From: Gemmatimonadota bacterium
GTDB taxonomy: Bacteria; Gemmatimonadota; Gemmatimonadetes; Longimicrobiales; Gaopeijiaceae
Assembly: GCA_022826005.1 (NCBI GenBank)
Contig: JAJDVT010000014.1
Location: forward strand, 1-57,587
Length of the DNA: 57,587 nt
Direction: 5' to 3'
In this document: positions 26,642 through 34,870 of the stretch, piece after piece
Layout: each line of letters begins with the position of its first letter
Position numbering within the stretch: position 1 is the first letter of the stretch
Position numbers and translations under genes: made by a program
The notes under the pieces: generated by a model
What the model saw: only the letters and a program-made list of their open reading frames with translations
The model's database searches: none
Told to the model about the DNA's origin: nothing

Positions 26642-27226
26642 ATGACGAGCGCAAACGAGGTTCACATACACGCCGACGAATCATGTCTGGGCAATCAGTT
26701 CGTGGGGCGGGACCGTCCCGGCGGGGCCGCCGCGCTCCTCGAATACTGGGCGCGGGACCGCTGGGAGCGCCGCGACCTCTGGATCTCCGAACCTTCGACG
26801 ACCAACAACCGGATGGCGCTGATGAGTGCGATCGTGTCGCTGCGAGTTCTGAAGGGCCGGCGCCGAGTGGTGTTCGCATCCGACTCCCAGTACCTGGTGA
26901 AGGGGGCATCGCAGTGGATGCCCGGCTGGAAGCGACGCGGCTGGAAGCGCAAGGGCGGGCCAATCGAGAACCTGGAGCTGTGGCGGCGGCTGGACGGGAT
27001 AGCGGCTCGGCACGAGGTGAGGTGGCGCTGGGTACGCGGACACGCCGGCGATCCCCGCAACGAGTACGTCAACGAGCTCGCGCAGCGGGCCGCGCAGGAG
27101 CAGTCGGCGCGGCCGGACCCGGGGCCCTCAGGTTTCGAGGCATGGCTCGAGGAGCAGCGGGAGCGGAATGACCGATACTTCGACTACTTCGAGTTCGCGC
27201 CTCCGGGGTCGTCCACCGAGCCGTAG
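26642..27226 (+). CDS. RNase HI-like protein with degenerate active site
   Basis: 194 residues with the full RNase HI fold: IHADESCLGN (first strand), STTNNRMALMSAI, FASDSQYLVKG, QWMPGWKRRGWK, WRWVRGHAGDPRNEY and NELAQRAA. Of the four carboxylates that bind the two metal ions in the family (D10, E48, D70, D134 in E. coli), D12 and D81 are present. The E48 position is Ala59 (GCG) and the D134 position is Asn144 (AAC). The histidine His134 is kept. Hydrolysis of RNA in RNA:DNA hybrids is therefore doubtful; hybrid binding could remain. There is an extra C-terminal 40 residues. Its 3' end overlaps the convergent lipB by 43 bp. It is preceded directly by the dispersed element. Confidence 0.85.
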   Translation: MTSANEVHIHADESCLGNQFVGRDRPGGAAALLEYWARDRWERRDLWISEPSTTNNRMALMSAIVSLRVLKGRRRVVFASDSQYLVKGASQWMPGWKRRGWKRKGGPIENLELWRRLDGIAARHEVRWRWVRGHAGDPRNEYVNELAQRAAQEQSARPDPGPSGFEAWLEEQRERNDRYFDYFEFAPPGSSTEP

Positions 27227-27930
27227 CCGAATTCCGCCGCCATGGCAGACACGACGGCCGGGGCGGCCGCGCCGGGAGTGACCCGCCGGGCGAGGAGCCG
27301 GCTGATGCTGGTGACCTGTCGCCCGTGCAGACCGCACGGCACGATCGCGTCGAAGTAGGAAAGCTCGGTTTCGGCGTTGAGGGCGAAGCCGTGCGAGGTG
27401 ATCCAGCCCGACGAGACCCGGATCCCGATGGCGGCGACCTTGGCTCCGCCGACCCACACTCCCGTGGCACTTTCGTCGCGCTCACCGGCCAGGCCGAATG
27501 CGCCGAGCGCGCGGATCAGCACGGCCTCCAGGCTGCGCAGGTAGCGGTGGAGGTCCCGGCGGTTCGGCTTGAGGTCCAGGATGGGATAGCCGACCAGCTG
27601 GCCGGGGCCGTGGTAGGTGACGTCGCCACCGCGGCCGGTCTCGTACAGCGCGATGCCGCGCCGCGCGAGTTCGTCTGCCGGGATGAGGACGTGGCCGGCG
27701 CATCCGGAGGACCCCAGGGTGATGACGTGCGGGTGCTCCAGCAGGAGAAGGGTGTCGGGGATTTCTCCCCGCCGGCGCCGCTCCACCAGGGTGGCCTGGA
27801 GCTCCAGCGCGGGCTCGTAGCCGATCCTGCCCGGATAGCGCACCGCCAGGGTTCGGGTGTCCCATCCGGCCTCGCGGCCGCCGTCCTCCGCGCGGTTGCC
27901 CGCCCGCTCCGGCGTCGCGACAGATCTCAT
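27184..27930 (-). CDS. lipB: lipoyl(octanoyl) transferase
   Basis: 248 residues; transfers octanoate from acyl carrier protein to lipoyl domains. Motifs are RGGDVTYHGPGQLVGYPI, GVWVGGAKVAAIGIRV with the catalytic lysine, the substrate histidine in ITSHGFALNAE, and the catalytic cysteine in IVPCGLHGRQVTS. The ATG at 27930 was chosen because the upstream extension is E2 shadow. It follows the E2 gene by 29 bases, so the lipoylation enzyme is co-transcribed with its substrate protein. Confidence 0.94.
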   Translation of the reverse strand: MRSVATPERAGNRAEDGGREAGWDTRTLAVRYPGRIGYEPALELQATLVERRRRGEIPDTLLLLEHPHVITLGSSGCAGHVLIPADELARRGIALYETGRGGDVTYHGPGQLVGYPILDLKPNRRDLHRYLRSLEAVLIRALGAFGLAGERDESATGVWVGGAKVAAIGIRVSSGWITSHGFALNAETELSYFDAIVPCGLHGRQVTSISRLLARRVTPGAAAPAVVSAMAAEFGYGSVDDPGGANSK

Positions 27931-27959
27931 CCTGCCAGGCCTCCTTCCCGCCGCCTTCC

Positions 27960-29432
27960 TCAGGCGTCCTCGGGGAAGTCCTCCAGGAACTCCTTCAGCC
28001 GCGACAGGAAGCGCGCGGAGTCTGCGCCGTCCACCAGCCGGTGGTCGTAGCCGAGCGAGAAGAAGCAGCGTTTGCGGATCGCCATCGAGTCCTCGCCGGT
28101 AGCCGGGTCGGTGACCACGACGACCCGCTTGTCGATCGATCCCGTGCCGAGGATCGCCGAAGTGCCCTTCGGGATGATGGGCATGCCCACCATGGTGCCG
28201 AGCACCCCCGGGTTGGTGATCGTGAAGGTGGCGCCCTGGATCTCCCCGGGCGAGAGCTGGCGTGACTTCGCCCGGGTCGCCAGATCGACTATCTTCCGCG
28301 CGGTCCCCACGAGGCTGAGGTCGTCCGCGTCGTGGATCACGGGGACGATCAGTCCCGGGTTCAGGTCCACCGCCATCCCGATGTTCACGGCGCCCCGGTA
28401 CACGATGTTGTTCCCCGAGATCGTGCCGTTGACGGTCGGGAAGTCCCGCAGGATCCGCGAGCAGGCCCACGCCACGAACACGGTATACGAGACCCGCGCG
28501 CCGCGCTCGGCCCACTTCGCCCTGTTCTCCCGGCGGATCCGGTCCACGGTCGAGAAATCGATCTCGATGATGGAGTGCACATGCGACGAGATCCGCTTGG
28601 CCAGCACCATGTGCTCCGCGGTGAGGCGGCGCACCTTGTTCATGGTCTCGACCCGGTCGCCCTCGCGAACCGGGAAGACGGGGTGCTCGACCTCCTTGTG
28701 GAAGCGCTTCCAGAGGTCGGAGGGTGACGGGGCCGCGGCCGGGGTGCGGGCCGGTTGGGTGGGACGGGTGGCCGCAACTGCGGGGATCCGCGGAGCTTCC
28801 GGAACGGGCTCGGGGGCTTCCCTCGTGGCTGCCGGCGGCGATGCATAGGGTCCGCCCCGCTCGATGAAGGAGAGGATGTCCTGTTTCGTCACCCGGCCTT
28901 GGTGGCCGGTGCCGGGAACCGAAGCGATGTCGATCCCCGCCTCCTGCGCAATCCTGCGCACGACGGGCGTCGAACGTGTCCGCAGGCGCTCCTCGCTGGT
29001 GGTCGTGCAGACGACCTCCTGACTGTCGCCGTCGCTGGACGCGGACGCGCCCGGTTCATGCGAGGGAATCGGGGGAAGCGGGATCGCCGAATCGGAAGGC
29101 CTCGCGTCCCCGCCGGGGTCGCGAGGCGCGCCCGCCGATGCGGCCTGCGCAGGTTCGGGCGCCGGCTCCGGTGCGGCCACCGGCTCGGCAACGCCTTCGC
29201 TGATGTACGCCACCACCGTTCCCACCTCGACGGTTTCCCCCTCGCCAACAAGGATCTCCGCCAGCGTCCCGGCCGCCGGGGCCGGAATCTCCGCGTCCAC
29301 CTTGTCCGTCGATATCTCCAGGATGGGCTCGTCGCGCTTGACGGCGTCCCCCTGTGCCTTCAGCCACTTTGAAACCGTGCCCTCGGCGATCGACTCGCCC
29401 ATCTGGGGCATCGGGACTTCGATTCGGGACAC
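27960..29432 (-). CDS. 2-oxoacid dehydrogenase E2 (dihydrolipoamide acyltransferase)
   Basis: 490 residues: one N-terminal lipoyl domain with the modified lysine in EISTDKVDAEI (about residue 43), a long Ala/Pro linker, a peripheral subunit-binding domain (TPVVRRIAQEAGIDIASVPGTGHQGRV, about 155-185), a second linker, and the catalytic trimer domain ending in the HxxxD site YDHRLVDGADSARFL. It starts at a GTG with GGGAGAAG upstream. Complex type (pyruvate, branched-chain or 2-oxoglutarate) cannot be fixed; the E1 alpha/beta split favours a branched-chain or Gram-positive-type pyruvate complex. No E3 gene is in the window. Confidence 0.9.
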   Translation of the reverse strand: MSRIEVPMPQMGESIAEGTVSKWLKAQGDAVKRDEPILEISTDKVDAEIPAPAAGTLAEILVGEGETVEVGTVVAYISEGVAEPVAAPEPAPEPAQAASAGAPRDPGGDARPSDSAIPLPPIPSHEPGASASSDGDSQEVVCTTTSEERLRTRSTPVVRRIAQEAGIDIASVPGTGHQGRVTKQDILSFIERGGPYASPPAATREAPEPVPEAPRIPAVAATRPTQPARTPAAAPSPSDLWKRFHKEVEHPVFPVREGDRVETMNKVRRLTAEHMVLAKRISSHVHSIIEIDFSTVDRIRRENRAKWAERGARVSYTVFVAWACSRILRDFPTVNGTISGNNIVYRGAVNIGMAVDLNPGLIVPVIHDADDLSLVGTARKIVDLATRAKSRQLSPGEIQGATFTITNPGVLGTMVGMPIIPKGTSAILGTGSIDKRVVVVTDPATGEDSMAIRKRCFFSLGYDHRLVDGADSARFLSRLKEFLEDFPEDA

Positions 29433-29500
29433 CTGTGCTTCTCCCTGCGCGTTGGTCGTCGGCGGCGGTTCCCCTCAGGGTCGTTGTATCCGCCGCCGCA

Positions 29501-30523
29501 TCAGTAGTCCACAAGATAACGCCCCGCGGTAACGACATCCGCAACCGAGGGGAGAAAATAGTCCTCCAGTTCACCGCTGAAGGGAACCGGCGAATCGATT
29601 GCCGTCACTCTCAGAATCGGTCCGTCCAGCCATTCGAAGGCCCGCTCGTTGATCCGAATCGCAATCTCGCCCGCGATTCCCCCCGTGCGCGTGTCCTCAT
29701 GCACGATGAGCAGCTTGCCGGTCTTCTGCACCGAAGCGACGATCGCATCCTCATCGAGCGGCAGCAGGGTGCGGAGATCGATCACCTCCACCCGGACCCC
29801 GTCGCGGCCGAGCTCGGCTGCGGCCTCCAGAGCGTGGTGGACCATGAGCCCGTAGGTGACGATCGTCAGGTCCTCTCCCTCCATGGCGACGCGCGCCTTG
29901 CCCAGCGGAACCACATGGTCGTCAGCGGGGAGCATCTCGCGGCAATGGGGTGCGCGGTACAGTCCCTTGTGCTCCTCGAAGATGACGGGATTGTCGTCGC
30001 GAATTGCGCTCTTCAGCAACCCCTTCGCGTCCGCTGCAGTCGACGGATAGACGATCCTGAGGCCGGGCGTGTGGAAGAATGCCATCTCGACGTTCTGCGA
30101 ATGGAAGGGTCCCCCCCGGTTCCCTCCGCCGACGGGGCCCCGCACCACCATGGGCAGCGGGCCCGCTCCCCGGTAGAGCGATGTGGCGATGTAGTTCGTG
30201 AGCACATCGTAGGCGGGTGAAATGAAGTCCATGAACTGCATCTCCACCACCGGCCGGAGTCCCATGTGCGCCGCCCCGGCGGCGGCTCCCGTAAACCCAC
30301 CCTCGGCAATGGGCGTGTCGATGACCCGGGACTGGCCAAAGTGCTCGAGGAAGCCGCGCGTAACCTTGAAGGCTCCCCCGTAGGCCCCGATGTCCTCCCC
30401 CATGAGGAAAACCCTGGAGTCGCGTTCCATCTCCTCCCAGAGGGCCTCGGCGATCGCCTCGAGGAAGGTCGCGGGGCGGCCCTCCCGGGTCCGCGTCACA
30501 TGCCGGGGAAGTTCACCGGGCAT
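29501..30523 (-). CDS. 2-oxoacid dehydrogenase E1 component, beta subunit
   Basis: 340 residues of the transketolase-type pyrimidine-binding and C-terminal domains. VFLMGEDIGAYGGAFKVTRGF contains the conserved ThDP-activating glutamate; DTPIAEGGFTGAAAGAAHMGLRPVVE, YPSTAADAKGLLKSAI and VTYGLMVHHALEAA are typical. The ATG at 30523 (MPGELPRH) has a GGGAG site and overlaps the E1 alpha end by 11 bases. Active-site features on this subunit look intact, in contrast to the alpha partner. Confidence 0.93.
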   Translation of the reverse strand: MPGELPRHVTRTREGRPATFLEAIAEALWEEMERDSRVFLMGEDIGAYGGAFKVTRGFLEHFGQSRVIDTPIAEGGFTGAAAGAAHMGLRPVVEMQFMDFISPAYDVLTNYIATSLYRGAGPLPMVVRGPVGGGNRGGPFHSQNVEMAFFHTPGLRIVYPSTAADAKGLLKSAIRDDNPVIFEEHKGLYRAPHCREMLPADDHVVPLGKARVAMEGEDLTIVTYGLMVHHALEAAAELGRDGVRVEVIDLRTLLPLDEDAIVASVQKTGKLLIVHEDTRTGGIAGEIAIRINERAFEWLDGPILRVTAIDSPVPFSGELEDYFLPSVADVVTAGRYLVDY

Positions 30524-31493
30524 CGTGAAGCTCCCGCGGATCACCGGTCGCGCGCCACCCGGGTTCCGGCGGCACCCGGCGGGTCCATGGGGGCTGCGGG
30601 ACTTCGTGCGCGCAGGCCGGAACCAGAGCGTCATGGGGTTCCGCTTCCGGTTCCCTGGCGAGACGGTTGAGAGCGTGGTCGACCCCGGCGGACGCCGCGC
30701 GTTCGATTGCCCTGACCTCGACATCGGAGACACCGGCCTCGTCGAGCGCCCGGGCCACGAAGGCGTCGTGGAGCGCCCAGGGATCGCCCTCGCCACGTGG
30801 AAGCATGGCGATCAGCGTCGGACCCCTCCCCCGCACGGCCCGCCGGCGAGCGGAGGCCACCGTCCGGAAGAGCCGCGGATAGGGCTCCTCGGCGACCGCG
30901 GCCGCCGACACGCCGTAGCCGCGAGCGATCGCATCGACTGCTCCGGTCCCCGCCCGGTCCGCGGGCTGCGTCATGTCCAGCACGACGATCAGCGGAGCCG
31001 ACTGGGCCGCCGCGAAGTTCATCCCTTCATGCCAACCACCGGTCTCCGTGGCCACGAACTCCTCGAACACCAGCGCTGCCCGATCCTGGCCGCGCTGGGC
31101 GAAGGCCAATGCCGCACCGGCCAGCACCTGGGTCATCGTGCCCGGCGGGCCATCCCAGCCGATCAGTCCCCGCCTCTGGTCCGTCCAGCTCCGGCCGCCG
31201 CTACGGGCCGCGGCCGGGGCGGTCCCCTTCCGGCCGAGCTGCCGCAGGAACTCCAGGGGCGTGGCACCGAAGGCAAGCATCGGGCCGGGCGAAAGGTGGC
31301 CCGGGCAGCAGAGGTCGCCCTTGCCGTCCGAGGAATGCCGCATCGCCCGCGCCATGACCACGGTCCGGATGTCCACGCTGACCGGAGTGTCCCCCGGCAT
31401 GCCCGCGCCGCCAGCAAGCAAGCGGGCCTGAAACCCCTGGTAGAGGAGATCCCGAACGACTTCCCGGCTCAGGGGGCTCGCGTCACCGTGCAT
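30513..31493 (-). CDS. 2-oxoacid dehydrogenase E1 alpha-like subunit, divergent ThDP motif
   Basis: 326 residues. The overall alignment to E1 alpha is clear from SPGPMLAFGATPLEFLRQLGR, GPPGTMTQVLAGAALAFAQRG and WHEGMNFAAAQSAPLIVV. In the ThDP/Mg motif the usual GDG reads E145-F146-V147 and the distal NN reads Asp173-Met174, so the Mg-ligating residues are missing. The C-terminal HDDxxY phospho-loop is also not seen. The subunit may be structural, use a different cofactor geometry, or be inactive. It overlaps E1 beta by 11 bases and follows secG by 40 bases. Confidence 0.8.
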   Translation of the reverse strand: MHGDASPLSREVVRDLLYQGFQARLLAGGAGMPGDTPVSVDIRTVVMARAMRHSSDGKGDLCCPGHLSPGPMLAFGATPLEFLRQLGRKGTAPAAARSGGRSWTDQRRGLIGWDGPPGTMTQVLAGAALAFAQRGQDRAALVFEEFVATETGGWHEGMNFAAAQSAPLIVVLDMTQPADRAGTGAVDAIARGYGVSAAAVAEEPYPRLFRTVASARRRAVRGRGPTLIAMLPRGEGDPWALHDAFVARALDEAGVSDVEVRAIERAASAGVDHALNRLAREPEAEPHDALVPACAHEVPQPPWTRRVPPEPGWRATGDPRELHDAR

Positions 31494-31533
31494 CGCCGGT
31501 CGAATGCGGCAGGGGACTTCGGCCTCGGTCCGC

Positions 31534-31995
31534 TCAGGAGCCCGGAGGCGTGCCCGCTTCCCCCGGATGGTTCCCCCCGTCCGGAGGATTACTCCCGGCG
31601 GGATCCTCCGCGCCGGGCGGTTCCTCCTCGCCGGGCGGATCCTCTCCCGGAGGGTCCTGTTCGTCGTCGCCTGGAAGCAGGTCGGTTATCGGAGACCCTT
31701 CCGTCAGCAGGGGCTGGGGCGCCACTTCCGGCCTGATCCCCTCCAGGACCGTCGTCGGCCCTTGTGAACGCGAAGACAGGATGGCCAGCACCAGTGAGAG
31801 CACCATGAAGGCGCTCCCCAGGATCCAGGTTGCCCGAGTCAGCAGGGTCGTAGCCTGACGGCCTCCCAACACGTCGGTCGCCGCGGCCCCGCCACCCATC
31901 GCCGCCAAGCCCCCGCCCTTGCCCGCCTGAAGCAGGATGACCACACCCAGCAGAACCCCGTCCAGCACCAGAAGAGCCAACAGAAATCCGTACAT
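31534..31995 (-). CDS. secG: preprotein translocase subunit SecG with long acidic tail
   Basis: 153 residues. The N-terminal 75 residues are a normal SecG: helix LLALLVLDGVLLGVVILLQ, the conserved QAGKGGGLAAMGGG loop, and a second helix ILGSAFMVLSLVLAIL. SecG aids SecYE-dependent export. The remaining about 75 residues are an acidic Pro/Gly/Glu-rich tail built of PPGE-like repeats, which the family normally lacks. A tpiA-secG order is common in other phyla, supporting the call. The dispersed-repeat hairpin lies between tpiA and secG. Confidence 0.9.
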   Translation of the reverse strand: MYGFLLALLVLDGVLLGVVILLQAGKGGGLAAMGGGAAATDVLGGRQATTLLTRATWILGSAFMVLSLVLAILSSRSQGPTTVLEGIRPEVAPQPLLTEGSPITDLLPGDDEQDPPGEDPPGEEEPPGAEDPAGSNPPDGGNHPGEAGTPPGS

Positions 31996-32083
31996 TTTAC
32001 ACTCGTCTGCATGGTCGATTGCCCAGCCTTCGGGCGTTCAGGAACGTGTCCGGGAATGGCCTCGGTGTCAACCCGGGGTCGCG

Positions 32084-32133
32084 CAGTCAGTGGATAATCT
32101 CCCGAATGCAGCGGGGACTTATTCCACGGACTG
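32084..32133. repeat. 50-bp internally deleted copy of the dispersed element, at the tpiA stop
   Basis: This palindrome-like copy keeps both ends, CAGTCAGTGGATAATC and (opposite strand) CAGTCCGTGGAATAAG, joined directly by CCGAATGCAGCGGGG. The mRNA of tpiA would fold it into a long imperfect hairpin. The terminal 15 bases on the tpiA strand read GAGCAGTCCGTGGAATAA in frame, so the last codons and stop of tpiA come from the repeat. There is no T-run for a classical terminator. Confidence 0.65.
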
Positions 32134-32853
32134 CTCGCCCGCTGCCGCGATCCGCGCGAACACCTCCGGCTCCAGACTCGCTCCGCCCACCAGCACCCCG
32201 TCCACATCGGGCGCGGACATCAGGGCAGCCGCGTTGCCGGGCTTGACGCTTCCCCCGTACAGGATGGGCGCCTTCCCGAGTGCCCCCAGCGCCTCGCGCA
32301 CGATCCCGTGGGCCTCGGATGCATCGTACGGTGTGGCCGTCTCCCCGGTTCCGATCGCCCAAACCGGCTCGTAGGCAACCATGAACTCGCCAGACCCCCG
32401 CAGGGCCGGTACGAAAGCCGAGACCTGCCTGCGAAGAACCTCGGCCAGGCGGCCCGCCCGGCGCTCCTCCAGAAGCTCCCCCACGCACACGACCGGCACG
32501 AGCCCGGCCCGCACGGCGGCCGCTACCTTGCGACTCACCTCGGCGTCGGTCTCGCCGAAGACATGACGCCGCTCGGAGTGCCCGGCCAGGATGTACGACG
32601 CCCCCGCCTCAGCCGCCATCTCGGCCGACATCTCCCCGGTCAGGGCTCCGGAAGGCTCCCAGTGGATGTTCTGGACTCCCAGGCCCACGGGCACCCTCGC
32701 GCTCGCCTCGACCGCGTGCAGCGATAGTCCCGCGACGAAGAAGATCAACTCCACCGACTCCGGATCCGTCTCGGGTCGGAAGCGGTCAAAGAACCCCGCC
32801 GCCGCGACGGGACCGTGATTCATCTTCCAGTTGCCCGCGACGATCTTGCGCAT
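32119..32853 (-). CDS. tpiA: triosephosphate isomerase
   Basis: 244 residues, normal length; interconverts dihydroxyacetone phosphate and glyceraldehyde 3-phosphate. MRKIVAGNWKMN (Asn/Lys active site), AGHSERRHVFGE (catalytic His), VAYEPVWAIGTGETA (catalytic Glu) and LYGGSVKPGNA are all present. AGGAGG precedes the ATG at 32853, 12 bases after the pgk stop. The last four residues, QSVE, and the stop codon lie in the end of the dispersed repeat, an unusual case of a repeat supplying a gene terminus. Confidence 0.96.
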   Translation of the reverse strand: MRKIVAGNWKMNHGPVAAAGFFDRFRPETDPESVELIFFVAGLSLHAVEASARVPVGLGVQNIHWEPSGALTGEMSAEMAAEAGASYILAGHSERRHVFGETDAEVSRKVAAAVRAGLVPVVCVGELLEERRAGRLAEVLRRQVSAFVPALRGSGEFMVAYEPVWAIGTGETATPYDASEAHGIVREALGALGKAPILYGGSVKPGNAAALMSAPDVDGVLVGGASLEPEVFARIAAAGEQSVE

Positions 32854-32864
32854 TATCAGGCCTC

Positions 32865-34112
32865 CTACCGCCGGGGATTCCCGGCCGGGCTCCGTTCGGA
32901 AAGGGCCTCCAGTCCCGGCAGGGCCTTCCCCGCCAGAAGATCGAGAGACGCTCCCCCTCCCGTTGAAACGTGGGTGATCCGGGCTGCGACCCCGGCCGAG
33001 CGGACGGCCGCCACGGAGTCCCCACCCCCGACGATCACCTTCGCACCCGCTTCGGCCGCCGCGGCAGCGCTGAGCGCCACCGCCCGCGTCCCGCTGGCGA
33101 AGGCGTCGATCTCGAAGGCACCCACCGGTCCGTTCCAGACTACGGTACCCGCGCCGGCGAGGTAGCTGCCGAAGAGAGCGGCCGTAACCGGGCCCACGTC
33201 TCCGATCACATCCTCTGCCGTCACTGCCGAACGGTCCACGCTGCGCGTCTCGACCCCCGCGGTCAACGACGCGGCCACTACGCAGTCCACCGGCAGCACA
33301 AGCCGGGACCCCGCGGCCTCCAGGATTCGCCTGGCCACCTCCGCCCGCTCCGCCTCCACCAGCGAGGCACCCGTCTGCAATCCCATGGCCAGGAGGAAGG
33401 TGTTGGCCATGGCGCCGCCAATCAGGAGCACATCCACGCGCGCGAGCAACGCCGCGATGACATCGATCTTGCCCGAGATCTTCGCTCCGCCGATGACCCC
33501 CACGAACGGCCGTCCGGGATCGTCCAGCACGCCGCCAAGCACATCCAGTTCCTGTGCGACGAGGAACCCGGCCACCGCCTCGCCGCCCTTCAGCCGCACG
33601 GCATGGGGCAAGCCCGCGGTGGAGGCGTGAGCGCGGTGCGCCGTCCCGAAGGCGTCCAGCACGAAGTGGTCCGCCCACCTCGCCCAGTCGGCGGCCAACC
33701 CGGGATCGCCCGCCGTCTCACCAGCCAGGTACCGGGTGTTCTCGAGCAGAAGCACCGACCCCTGCGCCAAACCCGCCACAGCGTCGCGAACCGCGTCACC
33801 GCCAATGTGTGGCAGAAAGGCAACCGGCGCCTCGACCAGTCCGTCCAGGCAATCCGCCACCGGCCGCAGCGTGAACTCGGGCCGCACCCGTCCCTCCGGG
33901 CGACCCAGGTGTGACAGGATCACGACCCTGGCTCCGGCCGCGACAAGGTGATCTATCGTGGGAATGGTGGACTCGATGCGCGCCGAGTCGGAGACGCGCC
34001 CGCGGCCAAGCGGGACGTTGAAGTCGGCTCTCAACGCGACAACCGTGCCTGAAAGCAGGGCCGGCTCGAGATCCTGGAGGGTCTTCCAGGGGGAGAGTGG
34101 AGACCTCTTCAA
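32865..34112 (-). CDS. pgk: phosphoglycerate kinase
   Basis: 415 residues; makes ATP from 1,3-bisphosphoglycerate. VALRADFNVPLGRGR, HLGRPEGRV, PFVGVIGGAKISGKIDVI, FEIDAFASGTRAVA and GGGDSVAAV mark the two-domain fold. Only a TTG at 34112 is available as start in register with the usual family N-terminus (WKTLQDLEPALLSG). It overlaps the stop of the upstream TonB-domain gene as TTGA, which suggests re-initiation coupling to a gene unrelated to glycolysis. tpiA follows 12 bases later. Confidence 0.95.
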   Translation of the reverse strand: MKRSPLSPWKTLQDLEPALLSGTVVALRADFNVPLGRGRVSDSARIESTIPTIDHLVAAGARVVILSHLGRPEGRVRPEFTLRPVADCLDGLVEAPVAFLPHIGGDAVRDAVAGLAQGSVLLLENTRYLAGETAGDPGLAADWARWADHFVLDAFGTAHRAHASTAGLPHAVRLKGGEAVAGFLVAQELDVLGGVLDDPGRPFVGVIGGAKISGKIDVIAALLARVDVLLIGGAMANTFLLAMGLQTGASLVEAERAEVARRILEAAGSRLVLPVDCVVAASLTAGVETRSVDRSAVTAEDVIGDVGPVTAALFGSYLAGAGTVVWNGPVGAFEIDAFASGTRAVALSAAAAAEAGAKVIVGGGDSVAAVRSAGVAARITHVSTGGGASLDLLAGKALPGLEALSERSPAGNPRR

Positions 34113-34870
34113 TTGCCAAGCGGGATCCGCAGCGACCCGGCTTCGGGCTCCGGCTCTGTCTCAGTGGCGTTCGGCATGAACCGGATCGGCAGGGTGACCC
34201 AGGTCCCCACAGCCTCACCCAGCCGCCTCGCGGGCCGGAACCGCATGGCAAGGGCAACTCTCACCGCGGCACGGTCCAGTTCGGCCACCCCCGACGAACT
34301 GTCTATCTGCACAAGCTCGGTGCCACCCTCGGTATTCACCCATGCGACTATTTCCACGGTGCCTCCAATGCCTCTTTCCTGCAACTGGGGCGGATACTCC
34401 TCGGCCACGACTCGCCGGGCCTCGCTCAGGTCCGCGATTACCGGGATTGTGGCGCGCGCCGGATCGCCGTCGGACAACTCCTCGGAGCGATCAAGAGCGG
34501 GCAGCATCTTGATGGCGGGAGTGGAAGCCAGTGGTACCATCCACCCCACCGAATCCGGCGATGCCGGGACCTCCGGGGTGCCGGGCCGGAACGGCCCCAG
34601 AAGAGCAGCCCTGGTCCGGGGAATGGACAGAACACCGCCTGCCACCAACACGACCGCGGCGGCCCATGTCCACCGGAAGCCACGCGCCGCAGGAAGCGGT
34701 TCGTCCCCGTCACCACGCAACCGGTCGTACTCCTCCACCAGTTCGGAGCGCAACTCGGCCCCGAACGAACACCTCTCGTTGATGGTGATCCCCCGCAAGG
34801 CCCTGTCGAACGCATCGACTCCGGCCGAATCCGGACTCCTCCGTCCCGGGCTTCGCTGCAACGGCGTCAT
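34109..34870 (-). CDS. membrane protein with anti-sigma-like N-terminus and TonB C-terminal domain
   Basis: 253 residues. Residues 1-65 are hydrophilic and cytoplasmic in prediction (LRSELVEEYDRLRGDGDE). One membrane helix (about 68-83) follows, then a proline-rich periplasmic stretch, then a TonB C-terminal-type domain at about 165-235 (GTVEIVAWVNTEGGTELVQID, SSGVAELDRAAVRVALAMRFRPA). The gene overlaps the ECF sigma stop as ATGA with GGGAGGAAC upstream, the position where an anti-sigma factor is expected. I therefore infer a sigma regulator with a TonB-like sensor domain. The regulatory role is unproven and no zinc-binding anti-sigma motif is seen. Confidence 0.75.
   Translation of the reverse strand: MTPLQRSPGRRSPDSAGVDAFDRALRGITINERCSFGAELRSELVEEYDRLRGDGDEPLPAARGFRWTWAAAVVLVAGGVLSIPRTRAALLGPFRPGTPEVPASPDSVGWMVPLASTPAIKMLPALDRSEELSDGDPARATIPVIADLSEARRVVAEEYPPQLQERGIGGTVEIVAWVNTEGGTELVQIDSSSGVAELDRAAVRVALAMRFRPARRLGEAVGTWVTLPIRFMPNATETEPEPEAGSLRIPLGN

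Noticed and set aside
26304-26963. 219-codon minus-strand frame over the repeat element and RNase H-like gene
   Set aside because: Runs through the non-coding repeat and opposite a conserved gene; Arg/Ser/Pro-rich without recognisable motif.
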